A DNA stretch of 64,000 nt from Platycnemis pennipes (taxonomy: Eukaryota > Arthropoda > Insecta > Odonata > Platycnemididae), in assembly GCA_933228895.1 (NCBI GenBank), contig OW121855.1, positions 34,982,698-35,046,697 of the forward strand, given 5' to 3'. The position numbers and the translations under genes were made by a program. Position 1 is the first letter of the stretch; every line of letters starts with the position of its first letter. A model generated the notes under the pieces. That model was not told the DNA's origin and did no database searches. It worked only from the letters and a program-made list of their open reading frames with translations. Positions 34,691 through 45,797 of the stretch are shown piece after piece.

Positions 34691-35639
34691 AACGAATCAT
34701 ATTAATAATGTTTGTATTAATATCCACAACCAAACAAACTGACGCTGGTATTCATGCCCGGAACAAAATGTCATTCTGAAGATGTAGGAAAGCTTTGCTA
34801 ATCATTTCATTTGGGAGCATAAATTAGTGTCGTTAGAGAATTTTACGTAACCGAATAGGTGGCATATGAATACGCACCGGACTATATAGAGGGGCACCAG
34901 ACGGAGGCCCTGGACAAGTAACCAGCAATGTAAAGGAGTTCCGGAGGGTCTAAAAAAATATGTAAAAAATGATTTGTCAAAACTCTAAAATGGAGCAAGG
35001 CGTTGTATGGCCCCGAAATTTAATATAGATGGGGAAGAGAAAAAATTAAATAGTAGGCGTTACTGACGTGGCTTAGGAGAAAAATGGAGCTATCCATATG
35101 GACGGGGTGGAAGAGAAAGAGGCAATAGTAATAACAGTAGTTATTCTGTGGAGGCGGTCGAATGTTGAAGCCATTATTCTATGACTTGAGAGTCATTCTG
35201 TAGAGGCAGGATTTTTGAAGTGGTGTCCTACCACTCAGGATACATTTTGACAGTTTTCGCGGCGAGGACGATCGACATAAGGGGAAGCAACAAAATTTGA
35301 GGCCATTTGCGCCATTAACAACATAATAAATGGCGGAACATAGGTAATTGGCGCGAATTGTGGGAAAGAAAATAAATGCCAAGAACATCTCGACGTTGGC
35401 ATTAGTGAAACGAATGACCCCAAGGTGTACGAGGTTTGACCTCACATACGATGAACACAGAGGTAAGCTGCAACTGAGCACTGAGGATAGAATCACCATT
35501 TTCACCATTACAGGGAAAAAAATCTTTCAATATTGTATCCTTTAGGAAATACATATTAAGGAATTAATGTCGTCACAGAAATTCCTGACTAATCAATAAC
35601 TATTGCATCACTTTGTGTGTACTAGCAATTTACATTATA
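34691..35639. other. Unassigned sequence
   Basis: No supported feature. Overlapping open frames on both strands at 35179-35545 carry no recognisable motif. Confidence 0.4.
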
Positions 35640-35870
35640 CACGATTCTCATGAATGCATGATAAAATTTATCTATAAATATAACATGGTATGTACGTCTC
35701 AGTGACATGTAAGTACAGCAGGCGCTGACTAGTATTTTTGCATACCTGCATGATGGCAAGCGTAAATTTAATATTCTCTTATTTAAATTGCATGCCTGGT
35801 GATGGTTTACTCCCTGCATCACACCCTTGCGGTGTCTGCAGGGTAGTTTATAGACGTAGATGAACATTGG
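35640..35870 (+). repeat. LINE-B 3'-end scrap
   Basis: Contains the typical 3' untranslated run: TACCTGCATGATGGCAAGCG, then CTTGCGGTGTCTGCAGGGTA and ATAGACGTAGATGAAC. No coding part is attached, so this is an extremely 5'-truncated copy. The same blocks occur in the same order at 51110-51228. Confidence 0.65.
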
Positions 35871-36124
35871 GATTCCAACTTGGGCGCTGATGATGAGAGG
35901 CTATTCATGTAGTCAACATAGAAATACGATCGTTCACACAATCTATGATGATTTCTATTCGGCAAGTGGTCGCAGAAAATATGGTGAAACGTGAATAGAG
36001 AGAACGAACTGGCGGGAAAATCTCAAAATTAAAAACTCACATCGATTTCAGGTGTTATTTTTCATTAGATGAGTTGTTTTTCATGAGTCACAGGTATTGT
36101 TTATGTTGCTTCGCTTTACGGAAG
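35871..36124. other. Unassigned sequence
   Basis: No supported feature. Confidence 0.4.
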
Positions 36125-36300
36125 TATAGTCCTATCACCCTTTGCATGGTTGTAAAATCTGGATCTTTCAGAGAGAATATGATAGGCTAGAAGGATTTTA
36201 TGATGTGGGTATGGAGATGGAAGGATAAGTTAGCTGGATCGAGAGGAAGAAAGAGGGAAAGTGGGAAGATGAGGCGCTCTGGATAGCATGAAGGCAGCCA
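36125..36300 (+). pseudogene. LINE RT C-terminal remnant (LINE-C)
   Basis: The plus strand reads LHGCKIWIFQREYDRLEGFY, and after a stop VSWIERKKEGKWEDEAL. This corresponds to the LINE post-RT region (LYGCETWTLxxxDxxRLExFExW, then ISWxERKxNEEVL). It is a short scrap with at least one stop. Confidence 0.55.
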
Positions 36301-37079
36301 GAAGGCATAAAGATTTAAGTATTGATTTAAAGTTAGGAACATTAATTATTAGGATTAAATCTAAGAGACGACTTACACTGGCGAGGACTATCCACAAGCT
36401 TATCAATATCTGTAGAATATTTATAACTATGATTCCAAACTATTTCAAGCGCGAGACTGAATTTGGAACCGTAAGCTTTGGGTCGTCAATATACTACCAA
36501 CTCATGATCGCTGTCGGCATTTTATCCAAAATTTTCCGGATACCTGAGTATCCAGAGTACGTGCAATACCATCCTTTACACTTCCCTTCGTTTAAATACT
36601 GCACTTAATTCTTCCCAGCGATATCGCCACCTACTTTCTTGCCCCAAGAGAACGGCACAAATAATCATAACGATGTGGGATGGATATGATGATGATGTGG
36701 CAGGAGCTCTACCGTTCGTGTTGGATTACGCGCTTCCGTGGATTTCAATTTACACTTAAAAATGTTTCCATTTTTATTCAGTATTTTTAGATTCTTTACG
36801 AAATATTATATTTTGTTTCTAGCATCAGCTGAAGAATAAAGCTCTTACGGTAAGTTTATAGCCTGTAAGGACCTGATGAGATGTCGGAAGAGTGGTGATC
36901 GAGAACGAGTTTTGGTCGCCTACTTCTTCGAGCAGTCAACTTGCATTTGCGACGTGGCCCTACCTGCATTTAATAATCTCAACCACATATAAATGAGCAA
37001 ACTCGCCATTTTACTTCGGCGAACAATTAGTTTTTGCGAGAAAATGTGCATGAGGGAACAGTTTGAGAAAAATACGTAA
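36301..37079. other. Unassigned AT-rich sequence
   Basis: No supported feature. An open frame at 36288-36608 has no recognisable domain. Confidence 0.4.
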
Positions 37080-38400
37080 GAAGTGCGGACGAACTATTCC
37101 TACCGCACCAATCGAGTCCCCTTCCACCACCCTCGTCCATTTCCCCCTCATTACCGGTCCGTCCATTCCCATCCGTCCGCTGCCATCACCCGGGAGACGA
37201 GTGAAATAGAAGAAGGAATGGTGGAAGAGAAAGAGGGAAAAAATAATGCACTCAGGAAAAAAATGACGAGCCTCGCACGCACGGCATCCCTCCCTCCCAC
37301 AATCAAGGCTGACTGAAACCTCTCGTGTTTTGTTTTTTGTGAGAATAAAACGAAGAAGAAGAAACACGTTCCTTCCCTCGACCAAGAACTACTCTTATCT
37401 CTGGCTCGAATCTTTCCGCCGCCTTCCACCCCGTCTTCTTCCCTCCCCCCCCCCCCCCTCCCACATCACCGCACCGAATAAACACATACGCGTCCCACTC
37501 CTGCGACCCGATGGATATTTTTTTTCTTTCTCCCAACCCCCTTTCTCTTGCGCCTCCCGCCATCTTCTTCCCCCTCTCCTCTCCGCACTCTTTTTTTTCC
37601 ACCATCGCCTCATTCTCCTCTCCGCTCCTCCGATTCCTTTTTTCTCCCATCTTCCCTTTTTATCCTTCTCCCTTATCCTCCCTCCTCTTCCCCCAAGTAC
37701 CCACCCTTTTCAACCCCCACCACGACAACCTTCCCCCCTTAGTGCACCCCCCCTCCCTCCTCATCAGCCTCAGCCTCACGCTACCTACTCCGCGCCATAT
37801 ATCAGCTGGGGAGTTGTAAAACCGTCATCCGCGAATATTAATTTAGGGGCAGGAGAGAGATCCCCTCCCCGTCTGACTCCAGAAACCCCCTCTAACCCCG
37901 TCTCCATTCTATCCCTTCCTGCTCTCTCCCGTCCAACCCCCACCTCCTGCTCGCGCTTTTCACCCCCCCCCCTCCCCCCGTATTCCCACCGCGTCATTTT
38001 CACTCCCAAGCCAACCACTGGCGTCGCTGGCGTCGGGAATCAGCCGAGCGCCGCGCGAATCGGCGCCGCCCGGCCTAATACAGTGGCCAGCCGTCGCGCT
38101 ACGTCGTAGTTGGATTAAACTGGAGAAGAAAAAAAAAGCCATTCGTTACGATCCCCGTACCCATAGAGAGGCAGTGGGAGTGATACGGAGTTAGAACGGG
38201 AGGGTGTAAGTGAGTGGAGAGGTGCCCAAATCGGTTGGCACGGCCCTGGGTCCACACACCGACCCCAGGGAAAGGCACCCTCCTAATCGACCTCATCTTT
38301 ATTTTCCCTCCGATGGGCGATAGATGGAGTGAACGAGAAACCGCGCGTAGATACATCTGCCAGCGCGCGTTCTGTGGACTATCCTCTCTCCAACTCCCGC
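37080..38400. other. Large GC/pyrimidine-rich island
   Basis: About 1.3 kb of C/T-rich DNA including a pure C tract near 37445-37458 and many CCTCC/CCCTC words. The 3' part (37990-38110) is CpG-rich. The longest open frame in the window (259 codons, plus strand, 37330-38109) is Pro/Ser/Pro-repetitive and shadowed by open frames on the other strand, as expected of stop-poor composition. It could be promoter-proximal or structural (triplex-forming) DNA. I see no gene in it. Confidence 0.45.
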
Positions 38401-39590
38401 GTATGATCCAGCTAAAATTTTACTCCGTGTGGAAACGATGGGGAAAATGGGAAATGCATCATGATGCACTTTTCTCGGTGATAATCCACGGTCTGCAATC
38501 ATTGCGAGCAGAACAGGAGTCAATCTGCTGGTGGCCGTAGCAGTGGAGTTAGACTTCATATGATGATCCTTCGTTCGAGGTATCAAACGCATTTTAATAT
38601 CCAAATAAGAAATAACTGGGAAAGTTTTTGAAGCTTTGTGATCCAGTATACCTCTGATTAAGGAATATACTTGAGTCAGATAATTCAAAATGTGAACGAG
38701 GATCAATATTTTTTCCACGCACAAGGGACTTAAAATTCTATCAAATATTTTTCATGGACCTAGTTCACACTAATATAAGCGTGATTTAGAGAAATCGTTC
38801 TCCACAAATATTACTATAATTTGGCGTTGTGAAAAGACACTGGGTCACTTTTTAAAATTCACAAGAAATGTGTTTATATCATATCTATAAATATAGATGT
38901 GAAATAAAAATATTTCTAGTAAATTTTACATTGTGACCCATGGTTTTTTGCTACACCAATATACAAATTATTTATAATACACAGTTTATTGTCATGGTGA
39001 CATATAAGTGTCAAAACTGATCGTGCAATAATATTTTTCTAGTGAAATTACCAACGTTACCTAAGGAGAATTTCCGCAAAGTGAAGACCGAAACCGTTAA
39101 CTATATATTCAATTATTTCGCATTATTTGTCTAAATCAATGGCTATAATAATCTCTTTATCTCTTATTTGAAACTCTACTTAAATTTTTAACGAAGCTGG
39201 AAAATAAGAATGTAATTTCAGTCATTTCATAGCACTTTCATAAGCAAGATGGAGACTAAAACAATAATATTACAGACATTTTTGTTGGGCAGTACTACAG
39301 TTTTTTTTCCATGCTTGAGGCCGCGCATGTTTTTTCAACTGGCTTCGTGGAATTGTAGGCGCTCAATCGGAGTTACGTGCGGGCCATAAAGAAATTACAC
39401 CCGTTCGCTCCATGTTCCACAAGCATTTTGTGCGAGGGAGTGCACGCATTAAAATTGACAGACTGCGTGGAGGTAGAGAATGTTTTGGATGATCATTACG
39501 AAATGACGGAAAATAATGGATATTTAGCAGCAGCTTTTAACTAGCCCAACTCTGGATAATACTTAATAATGACTAACTACACTAACTCTG
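38401..39590. other. Unassigned AT-rich sequence
   Basis: No supported feature. Confidence 0.4.
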
Positions 39591-39633
39591 ACAGAATAAT
39601 TCACAGACTAACACGGTCAGTGAATTATTCTGT
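39591..39633. repeat. Perfect 14-bp inverted repeat
   Basis: ACAGAATAATTCAC at 39591-39604 is exactly complementary to 39620-39633, separated by 15 bp. It may be a small hairpin or a remnant of a fold-back element. No function is evident. Confidence 0.6.
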
Positions 39634-39925
39634 GAATTCGGAACACTTTTTGAGATAATATAAGGATTAATGTTTCGTTTGTACTTTTATTAGAATAAGC
39701 TTTTTGGTGTTGTGATTATATTATACATCCAATCACGAATTTGTCCACGGTAGTACACACTTGAGGATAGTACCTACGATCCTCTACCATCGGATTGCCT
39801 TTGTTAAATGTCGATGATTTTTGCTGAAGGCGAGTACGAGATCACAGGACGTCATATTTTTCGTGCTTCATTATTTTGAAATTCTTTAATTCTTGCCGTT
39901 AACTTCTGGGACTGCAATCACGTAC

Positions 39926-40045
39926 GATTTTAATCAAGGGAAGTTTACGCAATTCACCGAGATGGTCAAAATACGCAGAATCATGCACAATTTGTGTCCC
40001 AGACAAGCTCATACGTATTATACCACCTCGAGATATCATTTCGCA
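39926..40045 (-). CDS. Candidate 40-codon internal exon, LRR-like
   Basis: On the minus strand a strong acceptor (AACAAATCTTTTTCAG, preceded by a branch-like GTTTAAC) opens a stop-free segment of exactly 40 codons. It closes at a GTACGT donor, so both junctions are phase 0. The product reads CEMISRGGIIRMSLSGTQIV, then HDSAYFDHLGELRKLPLIKI. The spacing of I-x-x-x-x-SGTQI, FDHL and L-x-KL-x-x-IKI recalls the leucine-rich region of the factor B / DMAC2 (ATP synthase subunit s-like) mitochondrial proteins. That is from memory of the family pattern, not a search result. No neighbouring exon was identified. A LINE-A scrap lies just upstream (40133-40330), which would be within an intron. It could be a true exon, a relic or chance. 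Confidence 0.3.
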
Positions 40046-40132
40046 CTGAAAAAGATTTGTTAAACTCCTTGCCTTACAGCCTTGTTTTAAATCATCTTGC
40101 CCGTAAACTACTAACCTTCCTTTTAGAACAAT

Positions 40133-40330
40133 ACCATCATCACCATCAGTCAAAGGTCCTGCAGCTCTAAACACATTTCTCCTGTCAGCTATCCTCTACA
40201 TATTTAGAAAATTCTCCTCATTTACATCCTTACGTGCTCCATATATCTTATGCAAAGCCCTCCTTTTCCATTCCTCTTATTCAATTTTCCCCTCACCATT
40301 GTATAAGACTTTTAAAAATATTTGTTCAAC
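40133..40330 (-). pseudogene. LINE-A C-terminus and 3' end
   Basis: The minus strand reads GKLNKRNGKGGLCIRYMEHV, matching the LINE-A block IEGxVxGxNGKGRPRxxYxE. It then reaches the family end (ADRR-like, then GATGGTGATGATGG), a degenerate form of the ATG-repeat tail. Stops interrupt the frame. Confidence 0.6.
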
Positions 40331-41164
40331 TTTCTTTAAGTAAATTGTAGATATTTACTGACCTAGAAGCTTAAAGACAAAAGATTTTCGCACAAACAGA
40401 TTTTATATCCCTGGTTTTATTCCAGAGGAATCAAACATTAGGTACACGTATTCCGCCCTAGCTTTGAGACTCATTAAATAATCTGCGAGCCTGACTTACC
40501 AGTTATTATCATTAGATTACGCATCCTGTATTTTTCCCCACACACTAAGATTCGACTTCTTAAAGTTACAATCGCCTCCTTTTTCACACAAATCTCTTTC
40601 CGTCCGTAAGTTTACCATGTGTGGATTAAATGTGTTAACCTCGTCTGGCTAACAATTAAACAAATTGCGGAAAAATGAACCACCCAAAAAGTAGAAGAGA
40701 GATGCTATATTGCGGTGGTAACGCTCCATCTAGAGTAGGTACCTATACATCAAAATCTTGGAATCTAACGAATAAATATTTAACTTGGAAACAAAAAAAA
40801 ATGCAAAGGTAATTGCGTTTCGTAACAACTTCCAATGAACTTAGAAGTAGAGTCACAATGAAAAGGATTGGTTAATGATCCTTATATAGGGAAGAGGTGG
40901 TCAACTAGATTGAAAATACCCGTTTGCGAAATTCAAATCACACAAGCTTGAGGCTGACACAATAAACGCATTTCTACCCCCACATTGTACTACAGGAGAG
41001 ATAGAAGCGAATTACGTGGCTTAACGTAACTTAACTTTCAGATCGAGATACATAAGAATTTGTGTAAGAATAAGAATATCCCAAGTAAATTATGTGACTA
41101 CATAGTAAACAAAGAATATTATCCGCAAAAAATACAAACCACACTTCATTATTAAATCACAAAT
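40331..41164. other. Unassigned AT-rich sequence
   Basis: No supported feature. Confidence 0.4.
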
Positions 41165-41262
41165 TTTTAGCTAAATGTCATCTTCACTGCTGGTGACCTA
41201 CACACGCACACACCACTCGACGGCTCGCAGGGTAACATATAGATACATATGAGGTGCATAGC
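41165..41262 (+). repeat. LINE-B 3'-end scrap
   Basis: Contains ACCACTCGACGGCTCGCAGG followed by GTAACATATAGATAC, a diverged form of the family 3' block. No coding part. Confidence 0.5.
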
Positions 41263-42169
41263 ATACATATGCTACCAGTGAGCGGAAACAACTGATCAGT
41301 TCACACATAAAAATTAACGCAACATCCTTCAAATAAAAGATACCAGAAATAGGCATCGGGGAGAGTAACCAAATAAATATCTAAGTTTATCGAAAATTAT
41401 CAAAACCAAGATCGTTCATCTCCAGTTTTGGAATAATGAGCAAATGTGATTCTCTTTTAGCCCTCCCACATTATTAGTTAAATTGTGTGATTTTTTTTCT
41501 TTTAAGAAGAGTATGACGTGGTGCCAAGAAAGCAGGAAATTTCACGGAGAAGCAGTCTATCTCACTCTGGGTCTTATCAACATTTTCAGCCTGTCTCATA
41601 AAGAAACTTCTGTCTTTTCTTGCATGCAGAAAGTAGGACTGAAAAACAAAAGAACGGATGAATACGAGAAGATGAACGGTAAGTTCAGCTCTCTGAAAAT
41701 TTTGCTACTGTGGTCGAAATAAAACAGGCGAGTAATACACACTTGAAGGACCGTGCAAATAGATTCATCTATACAATTTCTTTTTTAAAGGTTAGGTAGC
41801 AGTAGGGGTGTCGATTTGAAGTAAACTACAGTTTTTCTTCGCTTGCGCTGTTTCATTGATTCCTTAAACGAAAAAAAGAATGCCTGATAAAGGTGTAGTA
41901 TAGAAGCATTTTCAGTAATTTCAGTTTCATAAGATGTAAATAAAAGGTGATCAGGGTTACAACTATAGACTCGCATGAAACTTTACAAACACGAAACATA
42001 GCAAAACCCGGCGCATAATCAAAAATAAAAAAAGACCCAGAAGGTGATGGCTTTTAATTAGAAGCAGCATTGCATGCGGAAAATAAATTATTTTTGGGTT
42101 CCCTCAATTTTACAGTATTTAAAATTAAGCTGTGGAATCCGTATTGTTGTAATTAAAATAAGTTTTAGC
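41263..42169. other. Unassigned AT-rich sequence
   Basis: No supported feature. Confidence 0.4.
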
Positions 42170-42262
42170 ATTTTAGCATCAATGCATCCCTGGTGTTGTT
42201 CACCCTCTGTCACACACCCTTACGGTGGGTTGCACGGTATTGTGTGGATGTAGGTCCTCGAA
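42170..42262 (+). repeat. LINE-B 3'-end scrap, well conserved
   Basis: Clear family block: TTCACCCTCTGTCACACACC, CTTACGGTGGGTTGCACGGT, ATTGTGTGGATGTAGG. This is one of the best-preserved examples of the 3' end in the window. No coding part. Confidence 0.65.
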
Positions 42263-42594
42263 TACGCTTGAATACAATCTCAATAAGATCCATTCTTTGC
42301 CACATCTAGGAAACTAAAACTGATTATTCCCGTTGTGAAAGGCAATGCACAACACACGAAAACTTACATGAAAAAGCACCACATATTATGAGATTTCTAA
42401 GGGCATTAAACTCGCGAGAAAAATGCTAATATATATTTAATATTATAATGAAAAAGATAAAAAATTAAAGGCTAGATCTTTATTAAAATATTACGGTAAT
42501 CACTATGAAACTACCTTAGCTTATGGTTTATCATCGTCCTTTTTTTTCAAACGTTGCTTTTGGCAATATGCCCATATCTTCATTGAAGTTCTTC

Positions 42595-42815
42595 ATCATC
42601 ATCAGTCAAAACACCTAGGATTGGTTTGACGCAGCCTTCCACTCGATTCTTCTATCGGCCAACCTCTTCATATTAACGTATTTCTTCTCTTTTACATTCA
42701 TCACAACTTTTTCCATGTACTTCAAACGAGGCCTGCCTTTTCCATTCTTCACATTCACTTTTCCCTCGATAATTGTCTTTATCACACCATCGTTTATCAC
42801 CAATATTTATGTCTG
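42595..42815 (-). pseudogene. LINE-A C-terminus and 3' end, 5'-truncated
   Basis: The minus strand has an uninterrupted 62-codon frame: GVIKTIIEGKVNVKNGKGRP, RLKYMEKVVMNVKEKKYVNM, KRLADRRIEWKAASNQS and a stop. It is followed by CCTAGGTGTTTTGACTGATG and the ATG-repeat tail. This is the cleanest view of the family C-terminus. The upstream end is abrupt, fitting 5' truncation during reverse transcription. Confidence 0.8.
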
Positions 42816-43676
42816 CCTCAAGCATCAACATAAAATAATATCATGTCCCAGATAATTTATTGTTCTCCATTTCAATTGACTTAAAATTTCCAAAATGTTT
42901 GCCATTAATAATTTTTCAGTAAATAATTTTGATATTTAGGATTTTTAAAGAGTAAGAAAGACCGGAAAAGAGTAAAGAAGAATGTTGGAACAGTTAGGGT
43001 AATCACCTAGTCTAAGAACCTGTCTAAGGTAAGACTGCACGAGAATATTAAATGTGATATCTAAGGGTAAAGGAGATAAAACTGAGGGGATATATGGAAG
43101 GGCAGCGATGTTCACTTGCTCGGTGACTCCTGAGTGATTTATGCTGCAGTGCTACAGCAATATCAATGTCAGTAACGAGTGAACTTGGTAAATGGAGGGC
43201 CACGGGTTCTAACATCGTATCAGAAAAGGACGTTATTGTTCTCTCAAGTATAAGTACAGACCAGCAGTTCGAGCACCTTAAAAAACTTAATGGCAGCATA
43301 AGAATCTACAGGTTAGCCTTCGCATTGAATACAATCTTAATTAAAAAGCGAGTCGGTGGGATCAATATAGATCAGTGGAGTCAACAAATAATGCTTGTGG
43401 TAATTGAGGCAGACTCAATGCAGTTGATAACAATCCAGGTATACATGATGCTTTCCAGCTTAAGATGCAAATATTGCTAGATAGCGAAAGAAAATTACAA
43501 TTGGAGTAGCAGGACCGAATTGTAATAGGTGTTAGGAATTATGTAGTGGAAATGGCGGTAAGAATGAGGTAAAGTACAGGTCAGGAGTGAGAACCAACTG
43601 CGGTATCAAAGCTTTTAAGTTTTGTGAAATAAAATAGTTTAATAATCACCAGCACCCTAAAACCTTATTTAAGCAA
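42816..43676. other. Unassigned sequence
   Basis: No supported feature. A 104-codon open frame at 43166-43480 (plus) has no recognisable domain. Confidence 0.4.
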
Positions 43677-43689
43677 CATAAGAGCTCGT

Positions 43690-43912
43690 GAAGTTGACGG
43701 TGTCTGGCTTGACTACGTGGAATTCCTTCATGATGAGGTTAAGGAAACAATGCACTTCCACAAATATATTTATTTACTCACGACCATGGTTTCGATGCAT
43801 AGCATCATCTTCAGGTATGATTTTCATCACCTGAAGATGATGCTATGCATCGAAACCATGGTCGTGAGTAAATAAATATATTTGTGGAAGTGCATTGTTT
43901 CCTTAACCTCAT
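43690..43912 (-). mobile_element. Hairpin insertion 2, with a hammerhead-like core
   Basis: Two 86-bp arms, 43731-43816 and 43829-43914, are perfectly complementary around a 12-bp loop. A 41-bp single-copy tail (43690-43730) lies on the left. Direct repeats CATAAGAGCTCGT (43677-43689) and CATAAGAGTTCGT (43913-43925) differ at one of 13 positions and overlap the arm end by two bases. In element orientation the arm carries CTGAAGA, then a GATGC/GCATC stem, GAAA, then ACC-AT-GGT and C, with TCAC before and GTGA after. This resembles a minimal hammerhead ribozyme with one extra base. Perfect arms imply recent formation or gene conversion. The plan matches the insertions at 28634 and 45798. Confidence 0.7.
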
Positions 43913-43925
43913 CATAAGAGTTCGT

Positions 43926-44000
43926 ATTGAGTCTGCGTGGCAACCCAAAGGTTCGAATCCCACTCAGCATGAATTTTGTATTTGTCTCTGATGAAGATCT
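43926..44000 (+). repeat. SINE-B tRNA-like scrap
   Basis: A B box (GGTTCGAATCC, 43950-43960) follows an A-box-like stretch (TTGAGTCTGCGTGGCAACCC). After it comes CAGCATGAATTTTGTATTTG, the same block that follows the B box at 7857-7872. The copy abuts the right repeat of hairpin insertion 2. Confidence 0.5.
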
Positions 44001-44149
44001 CAGACGGTATGATATAACGCTAACCGTAGAGCTAAAACCCAAGACTATTGCTATTACTAGTATACATAAGATGCGGTGGTACACATTAGTAATTCCGGGA
44101 AATTCCTCTAAGAAAACGACACAATTAGGAAAATATTTTGGGTCAGCTT

Positions 44150-44512
44150 AATGTTGTGTGTGAAATATGGTGATACAGAAGAATTATGAAGATGAAATGG
44201 ATTCACCAAGTGACTAACGAGGAGGTCCTAAGAAGAGTGGGAGAGAAGAAAGTCTTCTGATACCTTCAAAAAGATGGCGAAACAACTTCATCGGCCGTAT
44301 CTTGACACATGATGGTCTGACGAAGATAATTATCGACGATAATTGAACGGGAGGAATGGAAAAGGAAGGCTTCGCATGAAATATATAGTACAAGTGGTGA
44401 GGATCAGAAAGTGAGAAATTATGTAAATTTAAAGAGGTTAGCCGATAAGGATTGTAATGGAGAACCGCGTCAAACCAATCTTAGGATTGTTGACCCATGA
44501 TGATGATGATGG
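44150..44512 (+). pseudogene. LINE-A RT C-terminus and 3' end
   Basis: The plus strand reads MKWIHQVTNEEVLRRVGEKK, then in other frames RRWRNNFIGRILTHDGLTKI. The family end (CGCGTCAAACCAATCTTAGG, ATTGTTGACCC, then an ATG repeat) follows at 44465-44510. Several frameshifts and stops. A sister copy in the same orientation lies 190 bp downstream. Confidence 0.75.
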
Positions 44513-44699
44513 AAGAGAAAACAATTTATAGGTCAAAAAGAGATATAATATTTCACTTTTAATACTGCTTATATTCCTACTGTTCTGCAATCAACTTAAA
44601 TAATTCTTTCAGCTCAAATTAGATGATACAATTCACGAGATACATAGAACATATGCATCAAAATGCTCTTAACAATGTAGTCAGTGCAAAGGAGGCTGG
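44513..44699. other. Unassigned AT-rich sequence
   Basis: No supported feature between the two same-strand LINE-A scraps. Confidence 0.4.
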
Positions 44700-45052
44700 G
44701 TGTATTCTATACGTGGTGCCACAGAATAATGATGAAGATAACATGTTTCGATCGAGTGACTAACGAAGAGGTCTTAGAAGAATGATAGAAGAGAAGTCTT
44801 CTGAGAACGTTAAGAAGAAGACGGAAAAACTTAATCGATCATACCTTCAGGTGAGTTTGAAGACAACCGTCCAAGGAAAAGTGACGGGGAAGAATGAAAA
44901 AGGAAGGCATGAGATATATAGAGCAAGTAGTGAAGGATGTGAAGGAGAAGAATTCAGAGAATATGAAGAGTTGAGCCGATACGAGAATCAGGAGGAGAGC
45001 TGCATCAAACACTTCCTAGGATTGTTGACTCATGCTGATGATGATGATGATA
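44700..45052 (+). pseudogene. LINE-A RT C-terminus and 3' end
   Basis: Plus-strand readings VTNEEVL(ship)RR-like, GKVTGKNEKGRHEIYR and the family end (CATCAAACACTTCCTAGGAT, TGTTGACTC, GATGATGATGATGAT). A deletion relative to the neighbouring copies removes part of the HILRH region. The two adjacent same-strand copies (44150 and 44700) probably inserted independently, since each keeps its own 3' tail. Confidence 0.7.
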
Positions 45053-45785
45053 TGCATTTATTATTAAAAATTATTGAGTTCTATCGCCGTCGGGGAAAAA
45101 ATGAATAGTCTGTATTCTTTTGGATAGATTATCATCACATCCACTTATTCCCATTCCGGTCAATCAAACAGTTTTCTCCCAAAGTGACTTCTCTCCTCTA
45201 GTACGCTTGTTTCCCACGCCTGCACAGTCATCCTCCTTCCTCATTATGCCCATTATGAAGATTATTTCTTCCACTTAACCACTCCCCAAAAGCACCTCTG
45301 GACAGCGTTCTGGGATATTCTACATATTTTAGCGACGAACCATTCTTAATAATAACGTCAAACACTGAAACCGGCCGAGTAATGATTAGCAGGTGTGAAT
45401 CATTATAAAGCTAATTATCATGTAAACACTTACAAGGCTAATACATCAGTCACTCACGTATTGGGGTTAACTTCGACTATCACGGCATAATGGCAGCATT
45501 ACTACTCAACGAAATTACCATGCGTATCAATAAAGATTGCGGCAGACGGCTGATAACGGAGACCATTTTTGCCATTAGAAACGACAGCAAAAACGTCGAT
45601 TAGACCGCCAAAGGTTCACCCGCCATCACAAGGTGAAGGTCGGAAACAGACACGTGTGCAGAAAAAAATGGCTAAATCAAAGAAATGGGTAATGTTCTCT
45701 TTGACTTGAAGATTTAAAAACGATAATGGCTTAGCACCACAAGATAATCGTAATACAATCCAAAGGCAAATATATAAAAATAATT
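45053..45785. other. Unassigned sequence
   Basis: No supported feature. Confidence 0.4.
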
Positions 45786-45797
45786 AAACGAATTGTA

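Noticed and set aside
37330..38109. Longest open frame in the window (259 codons, plus strand)
   Set aside because: It is Pro/Ser/Phe-rich low-complexity sequence produced by C/T-rich DNA, with open frames on the opposite strand over the same bases and no domain or homology-like motif.
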